NCBI RefSeq assembly: GCF_001375515.1
Contig: NZ_CTDX01000012.1
Coordinates: 1 to 64,000, forward strand
DNA from: Bacillus kwashiorkori
GTDB lineage: Bacteria > Bacillota > Bacilli > Bacillales > Caldibacillaceae
Direction of reading: 5' to 3'
DNA: 64,000 nt
In this document: piece after piece, positions 17,102 to 26,218 of the stretch
How positions within the stretch are numbered: position 1 is the stretch's first letter
How the letters are laid out: each line of letters starts with the position of its first letter
Program-made: the position numbers and the translations under genes
The notes under the pieces: generated by a model
Database searches by the model: none
What the model was told of the DNA's origin: nothing
Seen by the model: only the letters and a program-made list of their open reading frames with translations

Positions 17102-18946
17102 ATGTGTGGTTTTGTTGGGTTCGCTAACAGCAATGTAACAAACAAAGAACAAATTATTCAAGCGATGATGGAGGCAATCAGGCATCGCGGTCCCGATAGT
17201 GGTGACTATTTTACGGATAAACAGGTTACATTTGGTTTCCGGAGATTAAGTATTATTGACTTAACAGATGAAGCAAGTCAACCAATGTACAATGAAGATA
17301 AAAGTATTGTATTAGTTTTTAATGGTGAAATATATAACTTTCAAGAAATACGCCAACAGTTAATTGAAAAAGGTCATGTGTTCAAAAGTCACTCTGATAG
17401 TGAAGTAATTGTCCATGGCTATGAAGAATTTGGTCCAGACATATTACAAAAACTTAGGGGAATGTTTGCTTTTGCCATTTGGGACAAAAATACGGAAAGC
17501 TTATTATTAGCCCGTGATCATTTTGGAATTAAACCATTATACTATACGCAAAATACAACAGATCAATCATTCCTTTTTGGTTCAGAAATAAAGACATTTT
17601 TACAACATCCTAGTTTTCAAAAAGAGTTAAACCGGGATGCTTTAAAACCGTATTTAACATTCCAATATTCGGGTATGGATGAAACGTTTTTCCAAGGTGT
17701 CTATAAATTAAAACCAGGACATTACATGCTATATAAAAATGGAACAATAGAAATTAAGCAATATTGGGATATTGCTTTTAACGAACAGGCAGGTACGGAA
17801 GAAGAATATATTAAAAGAATTAATAACACCATGCAGGAATCAGTGGAGTATCACAAAATTAGCGATGTAAAAGTCGGCTCCTTTTTATCTGGAGGAGTCG
17901 ATTCTAGTTATATAACCGCTCTATTACAACCTAATAAAACATTCTCTGTCGGTTTCAAAGATTACGAGGGTATTTTTAATGAAACAAATATCGCTCAAGA
18001 ATTATCGGAAAAACTAAACATCGAAAACCATCGAGAATTAATTAATGCAGATCAATGTTTCGAAAAACTTCCAGAAATTCAATATTATATGGATGAACCG
18101 CAGGCAAACTTGTCATCCGTACCGTTATATTTCTTATCACAACTTGCAAGTAAACATGTAACGGTCGTTTTATCTGGAGAAGGTGCCGATGAAATTTTTG
18201 CTGGTTATGATTGGTATAGAAAGTCTAAAAAGTTAGTAAAATATGAAAAAATACCGTTTGCGATACGAAGATTCATCTCTAAATCAAGTAAATTATTACC
18301 AAAAAATAAATTGACTAGTTTCTTAGTAAAAGGTGGTCAAACGATAGAGGAAAAATTCATCGGGCAAGCGATCATATTTGAAGAGTCAGAAGCAAATGAT
18401 GTATTGACGGAAAGGTATCAAGCTGGGCCGTCAGTGTTCAATATTACCAATACTCACTACCGAAAAGTGAAAGATAAAGATGAATTAACAAAAATGCAAT
18501 ACTTAGACTTAAAGCAATGGCTTCCAGGTGATATTTTATTAAAAGCAGATAAAATGAGTATGGCTCATTCGATTGAATTGCGTGTCCCTTTTCTAGATAA
18601 GAAAGTAATGGAAATGGCAGGGGAAATTCCTAGTCATTTACGTGTTAATGAAAAAGACACGAAATATGTATTAAGAAAAGCATCAGAGAAAGTATTACCG
18701 GAAGAATGGGCGAACAGAAAAAAGGTCGGTTTCCCGGTACCAGTTCGTCATTGGTTAAAAGAGGATAAATATTACAATCTCGTAAAAGAAATGTTCCAAA
18801 GAGACTTTGTCAAGGAATTTTTCAATACTACAAAACTAGTAGAAATGCTTGATGAGCACCATGAAGGAAAACATAATCACGCAAGGAAAATTTGGACGGT
18901 GTATGTATTTTTAGTTTGGTATCAAAAGTATTTTATCGAATTATAA
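17102..18946 (+). CDS. asnB: Glutamine-dependent asparagine synthase (AsnB type)
   Basis: The 614-residue enzyme has an N-terminal glutaminase domain with nucleophile Cys2 (MCGFVGF), then RHRGPDSGDY and FNGEIYNF motifs. The synthase domain carries the ATP pyrophosphatase loop SFLSGGVDSSYI, plus VVLSGEGADEIFAGYDWYRK. It amidates a carboxylate with glutamine nitrogen via an acyl-AMP. AsnB relatives in Gram-positives can amidate cell-wall carboxylates (meso-DAP in B. subtilis; D-Asp of the bridge by AsnH in lactococci). Position between MurE-like and racemase genes favours amidation of bridge D-Asp to D-Asn. Free L-asparagine synthesis remains possible. Confidence 0.88.
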   Translation: MCGFVGFANSNVTNKEQIIQAMMEAIRHRGPDSGDYFTDKQVTFGFRRLSIIDLTDEASQPMYNEDKSIVLVFNGEIYNFQEIRQQLIEKGHVFKSHSDSEVIVHGYEEFGPDILQKLRGMFAFAIWDKNTESLLLARDHFGIKPLYYTQNTTDQSFLFGSEIKTFLQHPSFQKELNRDALKPYLTFQYSGMDETFFQGVYKLKPGHYMLYKNGTIEIKQYWDIAFNEQAGTEEEYIKRINNTMQESVEYHKISDVKVGSFLSGGVDSSYITALLQPNKTFSVGFKDYEGIFNETNIAQELSEKLNIENHRELINADQCFEKLPEIQYYMDEPQANLSSVPLYFLSQLASKHVTVVLSGEGADEIFAGYDWYRKSKKLVKYEKIPFAIRRFISKSSKLLPKNKLTSFLVKGGQTIEEKFIGQAIIFEESEANDVLTERYQAGPSVFNITNTHYRKVKDKDELTKMQYLDLKQWLPGDILLKADKMSMAHSIELRVPFLDKKVMEMAGEIPSHLRVNEKDTKYVLRKASEKVLPEEWANRKKVGFPVPVRHWLKEDKYYNLVKEMFQRDFVKEFFNTTKLVEMLDEHHEGKHNHARKIWTVYVFLVWYQKYFIEL

Positions 18947-18998
18947 GTTGTATTCGAATAAATACCCAAAATAGCCTTCCTACAAAGGAGGTTGTTCA

Positions 18999-19805
18999 TT
19001 GCGGAAAATAGTCCTTTTTGAAATAATTTTCGTTATTGGTTTGGCAATAATTATATTTGTGAAACTGAATCCAGCAATATTGGATCGGTTTCATTTCCGC
19101 GAAGGAACAGCACTATTACAAAGCAACACCATAACTGTTCAAAAAATCCCTAGTTATATTAAGGATTTTTCGCAAACTGAGGCTGGTGACATGGTAATTT
19201 CCGAAGTTTTTATTCCAGTGGATGAAGTGATGCAACTGCCAGAGCTACCACATGGATGTGAAATTACCGCCGTTACCTCTATATTGAATTATTATGGTTT
19301 CGTCGTTTCCAAGACTGTTTTGGCAGATGAATATTTGCCGAAACAGCCTTTTTCTGTAAAAAATGGGCGTCGATATGGTCCAAATCCATATAGTGCGTAT
19401 GCGGGTAATCCGCGGGAAAATACGGGGTTTTTCGTATATGCTCCGCCAGTCGTGGAAGCTGTAGAAACCTTTTTACTAGAAAAGAAAGCCGATTTTACCG
19501 TGAAAGATATTAGTGGAAGCACGCAAAGTGAAATAATGGATTATTTAAAAGCAGGGACTCCTGTTGTTGTTTGGGTAACGAAAGATTTATCCCTACCTAA
19601 AATGAACTATTCATGGTATTTTTATCATAATGATGAATACTTTCAGGCACCAACGAATTCGCATACGGTCGTTTTAAATGGATTTCATGATAAAAACATT
19701 TATGCAATGGACCCATTAAAAGGTCATGTTACATACGAGTCAAAATTATTTTTCCAATCATATCAAGCATTAGGCAGTCATGCGGTTGTTATTAAGAAAA
19801 AATAA
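18999..19805 (+). CDS. Membrane-anchored C39-like cysteine peptidase
   Basis: The 268-residue protein has an N-terminal signal anchor (residues 3-21). A papain-like C39 domain of the YvpB group follows: LPHGCEITAVTSIL with Cys87, NSHTVVLNG with His222 and MDPLKG with Asp238. The catalytic triad is thus complete. The start is a TTG placed 8 bases after AAAGGAGG. It lies 52 bases after the asparagine synthase gene and 19 bases before the racemase, clearly within the cassette. It should act outside the membrane. Cleavage of the D-Asx bridge or of a wall-linked protein is an inference from context; other C39 proteins process secreted peptides, but no ABC exporter domain is fused. Confidence 0.85.
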   Translation: MRKIVLFEIIFVIGLAIIIFVKLNPAILDRFHFREGTALLQSNTITVQKIPSYIKDFSQTEAGDMVISEVFIPVDEVMQLPELPHGCEITAVTSILNYYGFVVSKTVLADEYLPKQPFSVKNGRRYGPNPYSAYAGNPRENTGFFVYAPPVVEAVETFLLEKKADFTVKDISGSTQSEIMDYLKAGTPVVVWVTKDLSLPKMNYSWYFYHNDEYFQAPTNSHTVVLNGFHDKNIYAMDPLKGHVTYESKLFFQSYQALGSHAVVIKKK

Positions 19806-19824
19806 AAGAATTCAGGTGTATAAA

Positions 19825-20553
19825 ATGGAAGAGATGAAATTAGGAATTATTGGCGGGATGGGATCAAAAGCAACAGCTGTTTTTTTTGACAAACTTGTTG
19901 AAAAAACGGTCGCAGAAAAGGACCAAGACCATATTAATACAGTCATCTTAAATCATGCTACCTTACCCGATCGTACAGAAGCGATTATTAATCAAACAGG
20001 AGATGCATTTTTACGTGCAGTCAAGACAGATTTCCAGCTATTAGAAACGGCTGGGGTAAAGCATATCGCCATTCCTTGCAACACGTCACACTACTATTAT
20101 GAAGAGATGCAAGCAATGACAACAATTCCAATCATCCACATGATTGAAGAAACAGCCAAAGTAATTTACAAAAAGCATGGGGTAAATGCTAAAGTGGCTT
20201 TAATGGCAACGGATGGTACAGTTAGGAGCGGCATTTATAAAAAAGCGTGTGATAAATATGATATACAACTAGTCTTACCTAACGAACAACAACAAGCACA
20301 AATAATGGATATTATTTATACGAAGGTCAAAGGTGGAATAACGACGGAAATCCAGGAGTTCAATGACCTTGTCAATGATTTTGTGCAAAATTTACAATGT
20401 GATTGTGTAATTTTAGCATGTACGGAATTATCGTGCATAAAATTAACCGAGGATATAAAATCTTATACTGTGGATGCAATGGAAGTACTCGTAGAAAAGT
20501 CAGTCTTACTTTCAGGAAAACAATTGAAAAGTGCTACTGGCTTGTTTGATTAA
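19825..20553 (+). CDS. racD: Aspartate racemase
   Basis: The 242-residue, cofactor-independent racemase has the family start KLGIIGGMGSKATAVFFDKL. Two catalytic cysteines are Cys85 (IPCNTSHYYY) and Cys199 (LACTELS). It converts L- to D-aspartate, the amino acid needed by the D-Asp ligase at the front of the cassette. The ATG after CAGGTG was preferred over a longer frame reaching back into the C39 gene. It is cytosolic. Glutamate racemase is less likely because MurI proteins carry different flanking motifs (CNTASA-like, GCTHYP-like). Confidence 0.92.
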   Translation: MEEMKLGIIGGMGSKATAVFFDKLVEKTVAEKDQDHINTVILNHATLPDRTEAIINQTGDAFLRAVKTDFQLLETAGVKHIAIPCNTSHYYYEEMQAMTTIPIIHMIEETAKVIYKKHGVNAKVALMATDGTVRSGIYKKACDKYDIQLVLPNEQQQAQIMDIIYTKVKGGITTEIQEFNDLVNDFVQNLQCDCVILACTELSCIKLTEDIKSYTVDAMEVLVEKSVLLSGKQLKSATGLFD

Positions 20554-20581
20554 ACTGGCTTGTATATAAAGGGGGAGTTAC

Positions 20582-20884
20582 ATGTCTCAAGAACTCATGG
20601 CGAGTTTTGAACAATTTCTAACCGAATCTTTAAATGACGGTCATTACGTTCGTGAATTACGTCTGTCGGATGAGGAGTTAAATATTATTAAAAAGCTCTA
20701 TCCATTTGCAAGACTAAGAATTTTAACAACGAAAAAAGCAAATGACGGAAAGATGTGGTATGAAATAAATATTTTACCTCCCTTTAGTCAAACAAATCAA
20801 CAAGAGATAGATTATGAAAGAGTGAAAAAGGAAAATCAACAGTTGAAAAGAGAATTAGAACGGTTGAGAAAACTAGTGAAGTGA
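20582..20884 (+). CDS. 100-residue coiled-coil protein of unknown function
   Basis: An acidic first half (MSQELMASFEQFLTESL) and a beta-like centre (FARLRILTTKKAND) are followed by a C-terminal leucine-heptad coiled coil (RVKKENQQLKRELERLRKL). No membrane segment is seen. The ATG has GGGGGAG upstream and follows the racemase by 28 bases, so it is likely co-transcribed as the last gene of the cassette. No family is recognised. A partner-binding or scaffolding role is only suggested by the coiled coil. Confidence 0.75.
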   Translation: MSQELMASFEQFLTESLNDGHYVRELRLSDEELNIIKKLYPFARLRILTTKKANDGKMWYEINILPPFSQTNQQEIDYERVKKENQQLKRELERLRKLVK

Positions 20885-20903
20885 CATAAGCTATACTGAG
20901 TCT

Positions 20904-21002
20904 GAGGCTATCGGAAAAAGTACTTCGTTTCCTTCTGAATACACAAGGTTGTGTTAAGTTGGAAGATCGTCGTACTAGACAGCCTCTTTTTTATTTCTTC
21001 CA
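20904..21002 (+). terminator. Long-loop structured terminator
   Basis: GAGGCT pairs with AGCCTC across an 81-base insert containing a second hairpin (ACACAA-GG-TTGTGT); six T residues follow. The whole 95-base unit looks like a discrete structured element and may be a dispersed repeat. Confidence 0.65.
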
Positions 21003-21153
21003 AGGAATATTTTTTATAGATAGAGGATAAATAGTTTTCATTTTACAGTTCCGACAATCTGCGCTAAAATAAAAAATTAATAGTTTATTATGTCATTATC
21101 TTTTTTATAGGACATATAATGGGAATAATCAAAAAACGAAGGGAGAGGTATGG

Positions 21154-22683
21154 TTGGAAGCAAGTGAACAGAAAAGGGGTTTTGTTTTACGGTCATTGGA
21201 TTGGATTGAAAGAGTAGGGAATAAGCTGCCACATCCTATTACATTGTTTTTTATTTTGGCAGGAATAATTGTACTACTATCTGCATTAATGTCTGGTTTA
21301 GGTGTATCAGTGGAGGATCCTTCTTCAGAAACTGGTAAGATTGAAGTTTTTAATTTGCTAAGTAAAGAAGGAATTCAGTACATGTTTGAGAGTGCTGTTG
21401 CAAACTTTACTGGGTTTGCTCCGTTAGGAACGGTGTTAGTGACGATGTTAGGTATCGGGATTGCTGAACGTTCTGGTCTAATTAGTGCAGCTTTACGAGC
21501 GTTAGTAACATCTGTTCCGAAACAACTAATAACTGCAGCACTAGTTTTCGGCGGAATTATGTCAAGTATGGCAGCCGATGCGGGTTACGTAATTTTGACA
21601 CCACTTGGAGCAGTATTGTTTGCGGGATTAGGCAGACATCCTTTAGCAGGTTTGGCTGCAGCTTTTGCAGGTGTATCTGGTGGTTTCAGTGCGAACCTTC
21701 TACTAACTTCTCTAGACCCTTTATTAGGTGGACTTACGATTGAAGCAGCAAAAATATCTGATGCGGCTTATGCGGCACAAATGAACTATTCGATGAACTT
21801 ATACTTTATGATTGCGTCTACCATTTTAATTACCATTTTAGGTACAATAGTTACGGAAAAAATAGTAGAACCACGCTTAGGTAAATATACTGGCGGTGTT
21901 CAGGAAGAAATTAATTATTTAAAGCCACTAGAAAAGAAAGGTTTATGGGGAGCATTTATTTCATTAATTATAACAACAGGTCTTTTAGTATTACTTGCAA
22001 TTCCTAATTTCGGTCCATTAGGCGGTACGGGTAAATTTGTCGAGTCGCCATTTTTACAAAATTTAGTGCCAATTTTATTAATTTTCTTCTTCGTACCTGG
22101 ATTAGTTTATGGAATAATAACGAAGGAAATAAAAAATGATAAAGATGTTGCCACCCAATTATCAGACACGATGGCTACGATGGGAATGTATATTGTCTTA
22201 GCTTTTGCGGCTGGGCAGTTTATTGCTTATTTCAATCATACGAATATCGGACGCATCCTTTCATTAAGTGGCGCAGAGTTTTTAGATAATATCGGAATGA
22301 GTGGAATACCACTAATTTTAATGTTTATTTTAATAACGGGATTTATTAACTTATTTATTGGTAGTGCTTCTGCTAAATGGGCAATAATGGCACCTGTCTT
22401 TGTACCGATTATGATGGAGTTTGGCTTTTCACCAGAATTAACACAAGCTGTTTATCGAGTTGCTGATTCAACGACAAATATTATTTCGCCACTAATGCCA
22501 TACTTCGCAGTTGTGATTGCATTCGCCCAAAAGTATGATAAAAAAGTTGGAATTGGCACGTTAATTTCAACAATGTTACCATACTCAATTATCTTTACTA
22601 TCGGTTGGGTCATCCTCCTAGTTATCTGGATCTTAACAGGCGTGGACTTGGGACCTGGTTCACCGATAATCTATCCTAATTAA
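21154..22683 (+). CDS. AbgT-family transporter
   Basis: The 509-residue membrane protein starts with the AbgT pattern LDWIERVGNKLPHPITLFF and has about 11-12 helices. Conserved blocks include FAPLGTVLVTMLGIGIAERSG, GGFSANLLLTSLDPLL and FINLFIGSASAKWAI. AbgT proteins import p-aminobenzoyl-glutamate (E. coli AbgT) or export sulfonamides (YdaH, MtrF). No aminobenzoyl-glutamate hydrolase genes are adjacent, so the direction and substrate are open. The start is a TTG after GGGAGAGG; the nearby ATG runs into a stop. It is a single-gene unit. Confidence 0.9.
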   Translation: MEASEQKRGFVLRSLDWIERVGNKLPHPITLFFILAGIIVLLSALMSGLGVSVEDPSSETGKIEVFNLLSKEGIQYMFESAVANFTGFAPLGTVLVTMLGIGIAERSGLISAALRALVTSVPKQLITAALVFGGIMSSMAADAGYVILTPLGAVLFAGLGRHPLAGLAAAFAGVSGGFSANLLLTSLDPLLGGLTIEAAKISDAAYAAQMNYSMNLYFMIASTILITILGTIVTEKIVEPRLGKYTGGVQEEINYLKPLEKKGLWGAFISLIITTGLLVLLAIPNFGPLGGTGKFVESPFLQNLVPILLIFFFVPGLVYGIITKEIKNDKDVATQLSDTMATMGMYIVLAFAAGQFIAYFNHTNIGRILSLSGAEFLDNIGMSGIPLILMFILITGFINLFIGSASAKWAIMAPVFVPIMMEFGFSPELTQAVYRVADSTTNIISPLMPYFAVVIAFAQKYDKKVGIGTLISTMLPYSIIFTIGWVILLVIWILTGVDLGPGSPIIYPN

Positions 22684-22807
22684 ACCTTTATAAACAAAAT
22701 GGATTGACAAGCTTTTAACAATAAGTATTGATGAAGCAATTTACAGAAATGTTATAGTTTAATAGATTATCTTGCTTTGATAGGATAAATTTTGGGATAA
22801 TATTGTT

Positions 22808-22878
22808 CCCCCTTAATTACGTTAATTATGTGATAATTACACAATAATCACTTATTAGCTGTTTAAGGGGGGCTGTTT
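22808..22878 (+). terminator. Terminator of the AbgT-type gene
   Basis: CCCCCTTAA pairs with TTAAGGGGG around an internal hairpin (GTGAT with ATCAC); GGCTGTTTTT follows. Confidence 0.75.
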
Positions 22879-22902
22879 TTGAACACTAGGAAAAAAATTT
22901 GA

Positions 22903-22932
22903 GCTTCTAAATAAATTGGAAGCATTTTTTAA
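22903..22932. terminator. Bidirectional terminator at the end of the B12 operon
   Basis: GCTTC pairs with GAAGC over an 11-base AT loop. T-runs follow on the plus strand (ATTTTTT) and on the minus strand (TCAAATTTTTTT), ending the cobalamin operon. Confidence 0.65.
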
Positions 22933-22956
22933 AATTTAAGTTCAATTCCTTTGTTT

Positions 22957-23664
22957 TTACAGAAGCAACCCATACTTCCTCTGAAATCTCCGCAATGTCT
23001 TAAGCCAACTATTCCCAAAAACAGCTAGGAAAAAAGCATTGGAAAGCCCGTGTGCTAAATCGTGTGGAAAGCTCGTAGTGTAAAAAACGAGTAAACTCTT
23101 AAAGTTAAATTCTGTTCCCATACTAAAAATCACCCACAAATTCATTATCCAACCGAAAATAATCCCAGCAAAGAAGCCAAATAAAATCCTCGAAAATTTA
23201 TTTTGCAATATCAACGAATTATTTAACAGTCCGGCAACTAATCCAATCATACCCCACCCATACATTTGCCAAGGAGTCCATGGTCCTTGACCTAAAAATA
23301 AATTAGACACAATAGCGGCTAATGCACCCACGACAAAACCACTTTCCGCACCAAAAACGATGGCCGTCATGATAATGACAAAGGTGGTTGGCTGCACACT
23401 TGGTATGGAAGCAAAAGGTATTCGGCTTACAGCGGCGATGGCAGCTAATATTGCTAAAATAACAAGTTCGCGACTAGATACTTTTCGTTTTTCAAAGCGG
23501 AGGAAAAGCGGAAAGAAACTTATGACTAAAAAAATTACACTAGTAAGATAAAAATGGTTAATGATGAAATTAGGACATGAAATAATGAGTGCAATGAACG
23601 CCACACTAATCAAAATAATGATAAATCGGGAATAGCCTTTTTTATGTTTTACATAACTTTCCAC
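22957..23664 (-). CDS. cbrT: ECF transporter S component, probable cobalamin (CbrT-like)
   Basis: The 235-residue membrane protein has about six to seven helices. Its key stretch (RIPFASIPSVQP, then LFLGQGPWTPWQMYGWG) is characteristic of ECF S components of the CbrT/cobalamin group. The S component gives substrate specificity and sits on the shared T-A-A module. The start is a GTG following GGGAGG; it overlaps the ATPase gene by 16 bases. Together with the cobalamin riboswitch at the operon head this strongly suggests B12 or a corrinoid precursor as substrate. It is the last gene of the operon. Confidence 0.88.
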   Translation of the reverse strand: MESYVKHKKGYSRFIIILISVAFIALIISCPNFIINHFYLTSVIFLVISFFPLFLRFEKRKVSSRELVILAILAAIAAVSRIPFASIPSVQPTTFVIIMTAIVFGAESGFVVGALAAIVSNLFLGQGPWTPWQMYGWGMIGLVAGLLNNSLILQNKFSRILFGFFAGIIFGWIMNLWVIFSMGTEFNFKSLLVFYTTSFPHDLAHGLSNAFFLAVFGNSWLKTLRRFQRKYGLLL

Positions 23665-25310
23665 TTGTCGATTGCCTCCCGTACGGTAATTACTTCTGGT
23701 ACGTTCGCTTCCCGGGTAATTCGATTAACGACAGTCGTGTAAAAAGTGTTGCCTTTGAAAAATTCTGCCGTTTTTGTATGAACTGCAATATCCCCGAGAA
23801 ACAGCATTGCACAATGATCAGAGTAATTGGCAGCAAATTCAATATCATGAGTAACCATTACAATTGTTAAACCCTTTTGCTGTAATGCTTTTAACAACAT
23901 CCCTAGTTCTTCCCTTGCTTCTGGGTCTATTCCTTTAGTCGGCTCATCAAGTAAGATTAATGGTGGTTCTGTTAAAAGAGTGCTAATTAAAGCCACTTTT
24001 TGCATTTCGCCGCCACTAATATCATATGGGTGCCGATCTAACATATCCGCGATTTTGAAGTCGTTAATCAGATTGTTTAGTCGTTCCTCACCGTTTTTAA
24101 TCTTATGTTGTTTTATCACACTGAATAATTCCTCTCGCACAGTGTCATGAACGAATAGCAGTTTTGGATTTTGTGGCAAATAACCTATTTTCAACGGTGC
24201 ATCTTTTTTCAACTTTTTTCCATTTACATAAATAGTTCCTCTTTGTGGGGTAAGAATATTTGCCATAATTTTTAATAAGGAAGACTTTCCTGTTCCGTTC
24301 GCACCGACGATTGTAAGCCAATCCCCTTCTTTTACTGTGAGTGAAAGCCGGTTGAGTATCTTTTCACTCCCTTTATCATATTGAAACTCCACATTCTTTA
24401 ATGATAGTAAAGCTTTTTCATTTACTATCGTTTCATTCCGTAAATCGGTAAATGAGTGATCCTTTTTCTCTATAGTAACCGATTGTAGCCATTTTTTCCC
24501 ATCACGCACGGTTAGTGGTATGTCTTCTATTTTTATTTGTTGATTTATTTGTAAATATAACTGGGACGGGCTTGGTACATAAGGATACATTTTCTCTAAC
24601 TGCTTCGTCCAAATTTGTTCAACAATTTTCTTCGGTTCACCTATTTGAAAAATTTCGCCATCGTTTAACACGACAATTTTATCCGCAGATGGAAAGACGT
24701 CCTCCAAGCGATGCTCTGCAATTACAACGGTCATCCCAAATTCTTGGTTCATTCTTTGGAGAATCGATAAAAATTCCTTCGCGGCTATCGGATCAAGCTG
24801 TGCAGTTGGCTCGTCCAATAAAATTAATTTCGGCTCCATTAATAAAACTGAGGCTAAACTAATTAATTGCTTTTGCCCACCAGATAGTAAGTGAATCTTC
24901 TTTTGAAGGAGTGCTTGAATACCAAAATAATGGACAATCTCTGCCACTTTTTTTCGCATTTCATCGGTCGATATACCGATATTTTCTAATCCAAATACTA
25001 ATTCTTCGAGTCCACGGTCCATCACTAGTTGGTTTTCTGGATCTTGAAACACCATCCCAATTTCTTTAGCAATCGTTATTTCATTGTAGTCAGCCAATCT
25101 TTTGCCACGATAAAGAATTTCTCCGCGTACATCACCGAAAGGAGCAATTTCCCGCTTTAAAAGGCGCAATAAGGTGGACTTCCCGCTTCCTGAAGGACCG
25201 CACAAAACGACAAAATCCCCTTCATGAATTTGTAAGGAAATATCTTTTAGTGCTGGATTTGTCACTTCTGGATAGTAAAAGGTTAAATTTTTCGTTTCCA
25301 GTAACGCCAT
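23649..25310 (-). CDS. Fused double ECF ATPase
   Basis: The 553-residue protein has two ABC ATPase domains in tandem. The first (1-235) has GPSGSGKST, signature LLSGGQKQL and LILLDEPTAQLDP. The second (about 305-520) has GANGTGKSS, ISGGEMQK and LILLDEPTKGIDP. ECF modules usually use two separate A subunits, EcfA1 and EcfA2; here they are one chain. A poorly conserved linker (about 236-300) joins them. The ATG has AAGGAGGAG about 11 bases upstream. It overlaps the T-component gene by 28 bases. It powers corrinoid uptake through the T component. Confidence 0.92.
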   Translation of the reverse strand: MALLETKNLTFYYPEVTNPALKDISLQIHEGDFVVLCGPSGSGKSTLLRLLKREIAPFGDVRGEILYRGKRLADYNEITIAKEIGMVFQDPENQLVMDRGLEELVFGLENIGISTDEMRKKVAEIVHYFGIQALLQKKIHLLSGGQKQLISLASVLLMEPKLILLDEPTAQLDPIAAKEFLSILQRMNQEFGMTVVIAEHRLEDVFPSADKIVVLNDGEIFQIGEPKKIVEQIWTKQLEKMYPYVPSPSQLYLQINQQIKIEDIPLTVRDGKKWLQSVTIEKKDHSFTDLRNETIVNEKALLSLKNVEFQYDKGSEKILNRLSLTVKEGDWLTIVGANGTGKSSLLKIMANILTPQRGTIYVNGKKLKKDAPLKIGYLPQNPKLLFVHDTVREELFSVIKQHKIKNGEERLNNLINDFKIADMLDRHPYDISGGEMQKVALISTLLTEPPLILLDEPTKGIDPEAREELGMLLKALQQKGLTIVMVTHDIEFAANYSDHCAMLFLGDIAVHTKTAEFFKGNTFYTTVVNRITREANVPEVITVREAIDKWKVM

Positions 25311-26167
25311 AATAAAGTTTCTCCTCCTTCACTGATGAGTGGAAAACTAATGAGCAATAGAAAAATTGCAAAATAAAACCATTCTCTTCCTTCTAATAAG
25401 ATGGGCTCTAATATAGGGAGGATGGAAAGCACCCCATCCCCTAGCCACCAACCGAATACAGCAATGATAACGAATAAAGTTAAGATAATAATGGTGAAGA
25501 GATCAGTGAAATAAAATTGATAAGGTGTATATTTACTTCTTTTTTGTATGCCGTACCCTCTTGCACTCATAGAATCAGCTGTTTGAATGCCATCTTCCAG
25601 TGACCAAGTTAATAATATTTGCAAAAATAACAGTCCATTCTTTAACCGTCGTTTGACCGGGATGTCTCGTAAAAAAAGGCCACGGCTTTTTTGAACGGCA
25701 ATAATTTCTTGAAGTCGTCTTTTCAATAGTGGAACAAAACGCATACTTAGCATTATTAATAGTGCCCACTTCGGAAACCATTTCGAAAATAAAAATAAAA
25801 ATTTATCTGCAGTAATAATCATATTAAAGGCTACAAATAAAACCATAATCGAAAACAAAGTTAACGACAGAATAACACCTTGGATAATTGCCTCTAATGT
25901 GATTGGATTTTTTAAATAAAACAAAATATAATTTCCACGATGATTGATTAGTGGTGTGAGGATAAAAAATAAACTGGTGATAAATATAATCATCGGGAGC
26001 CATTTTTTCAGTTGTTTTCCTTGATCAATAACAATGTTTAATAAAACTAATGAGATACTAGAAAATAAGAGAAAGAATGGATGTTGGTATAGCATAATAA
26101 CAGTAAGAACAAAAATGAAATATAGTAAATAGACAAAAGGATGGAAGCGGTCATAACTTTTATACAT
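25283..26167 (-). CDS. ECF transporter T component (EcfT)
   Basis: The 294-residue membrane protein has a helix-rich N-terminal half and the two EcfT coupling motifs: VQKSRGLFLRDIP and SMSARGYGIQKRS (the SRG and ARG boxes that contact the ATPases). Further C-terminal helices follow. It begins MYKSYDRFHPFVYLLYF, as EcfT proteins commonly do. The ribosome site is weak (GGGATGGG). It lies between the lipoprotein and ATPase genes and overlaps the latter, so it belongs to a dedicated rather than shared ECF module. Confidence 0.9.
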   Translation of the reverse strand: MYKSYDRFHPFVYLLYFIFVLTVIMLYQHPFFLLFSSISLVLLNIVIDQGKQLKKWLPMIIFITSLFFILTPLINHRGNYILFYLKNPITLEAIIQGVILSLTLFSIMVLFVAFNMIITADKFLFLFSKWFPKWALLIMLSMRFVPLLKRRLQEIIAVQKSRGLFLRDIPVKRRLKNGLLFLQILLTWSLEDGIQTADSMSARGYGIQKRSKYTPYQFYFTDLFTIIILTLFVIIAVFGWWLGDGVLSILPILEPILLEGREWFYFAIFLLLISFPLISEGGETLLWRYWKRKI

Positions 26168-26218
26168 ACATCGCCCATCCCAATCTCTGTTTTCCTATTG
26201 GCAAAACTCCTAAAGAAG

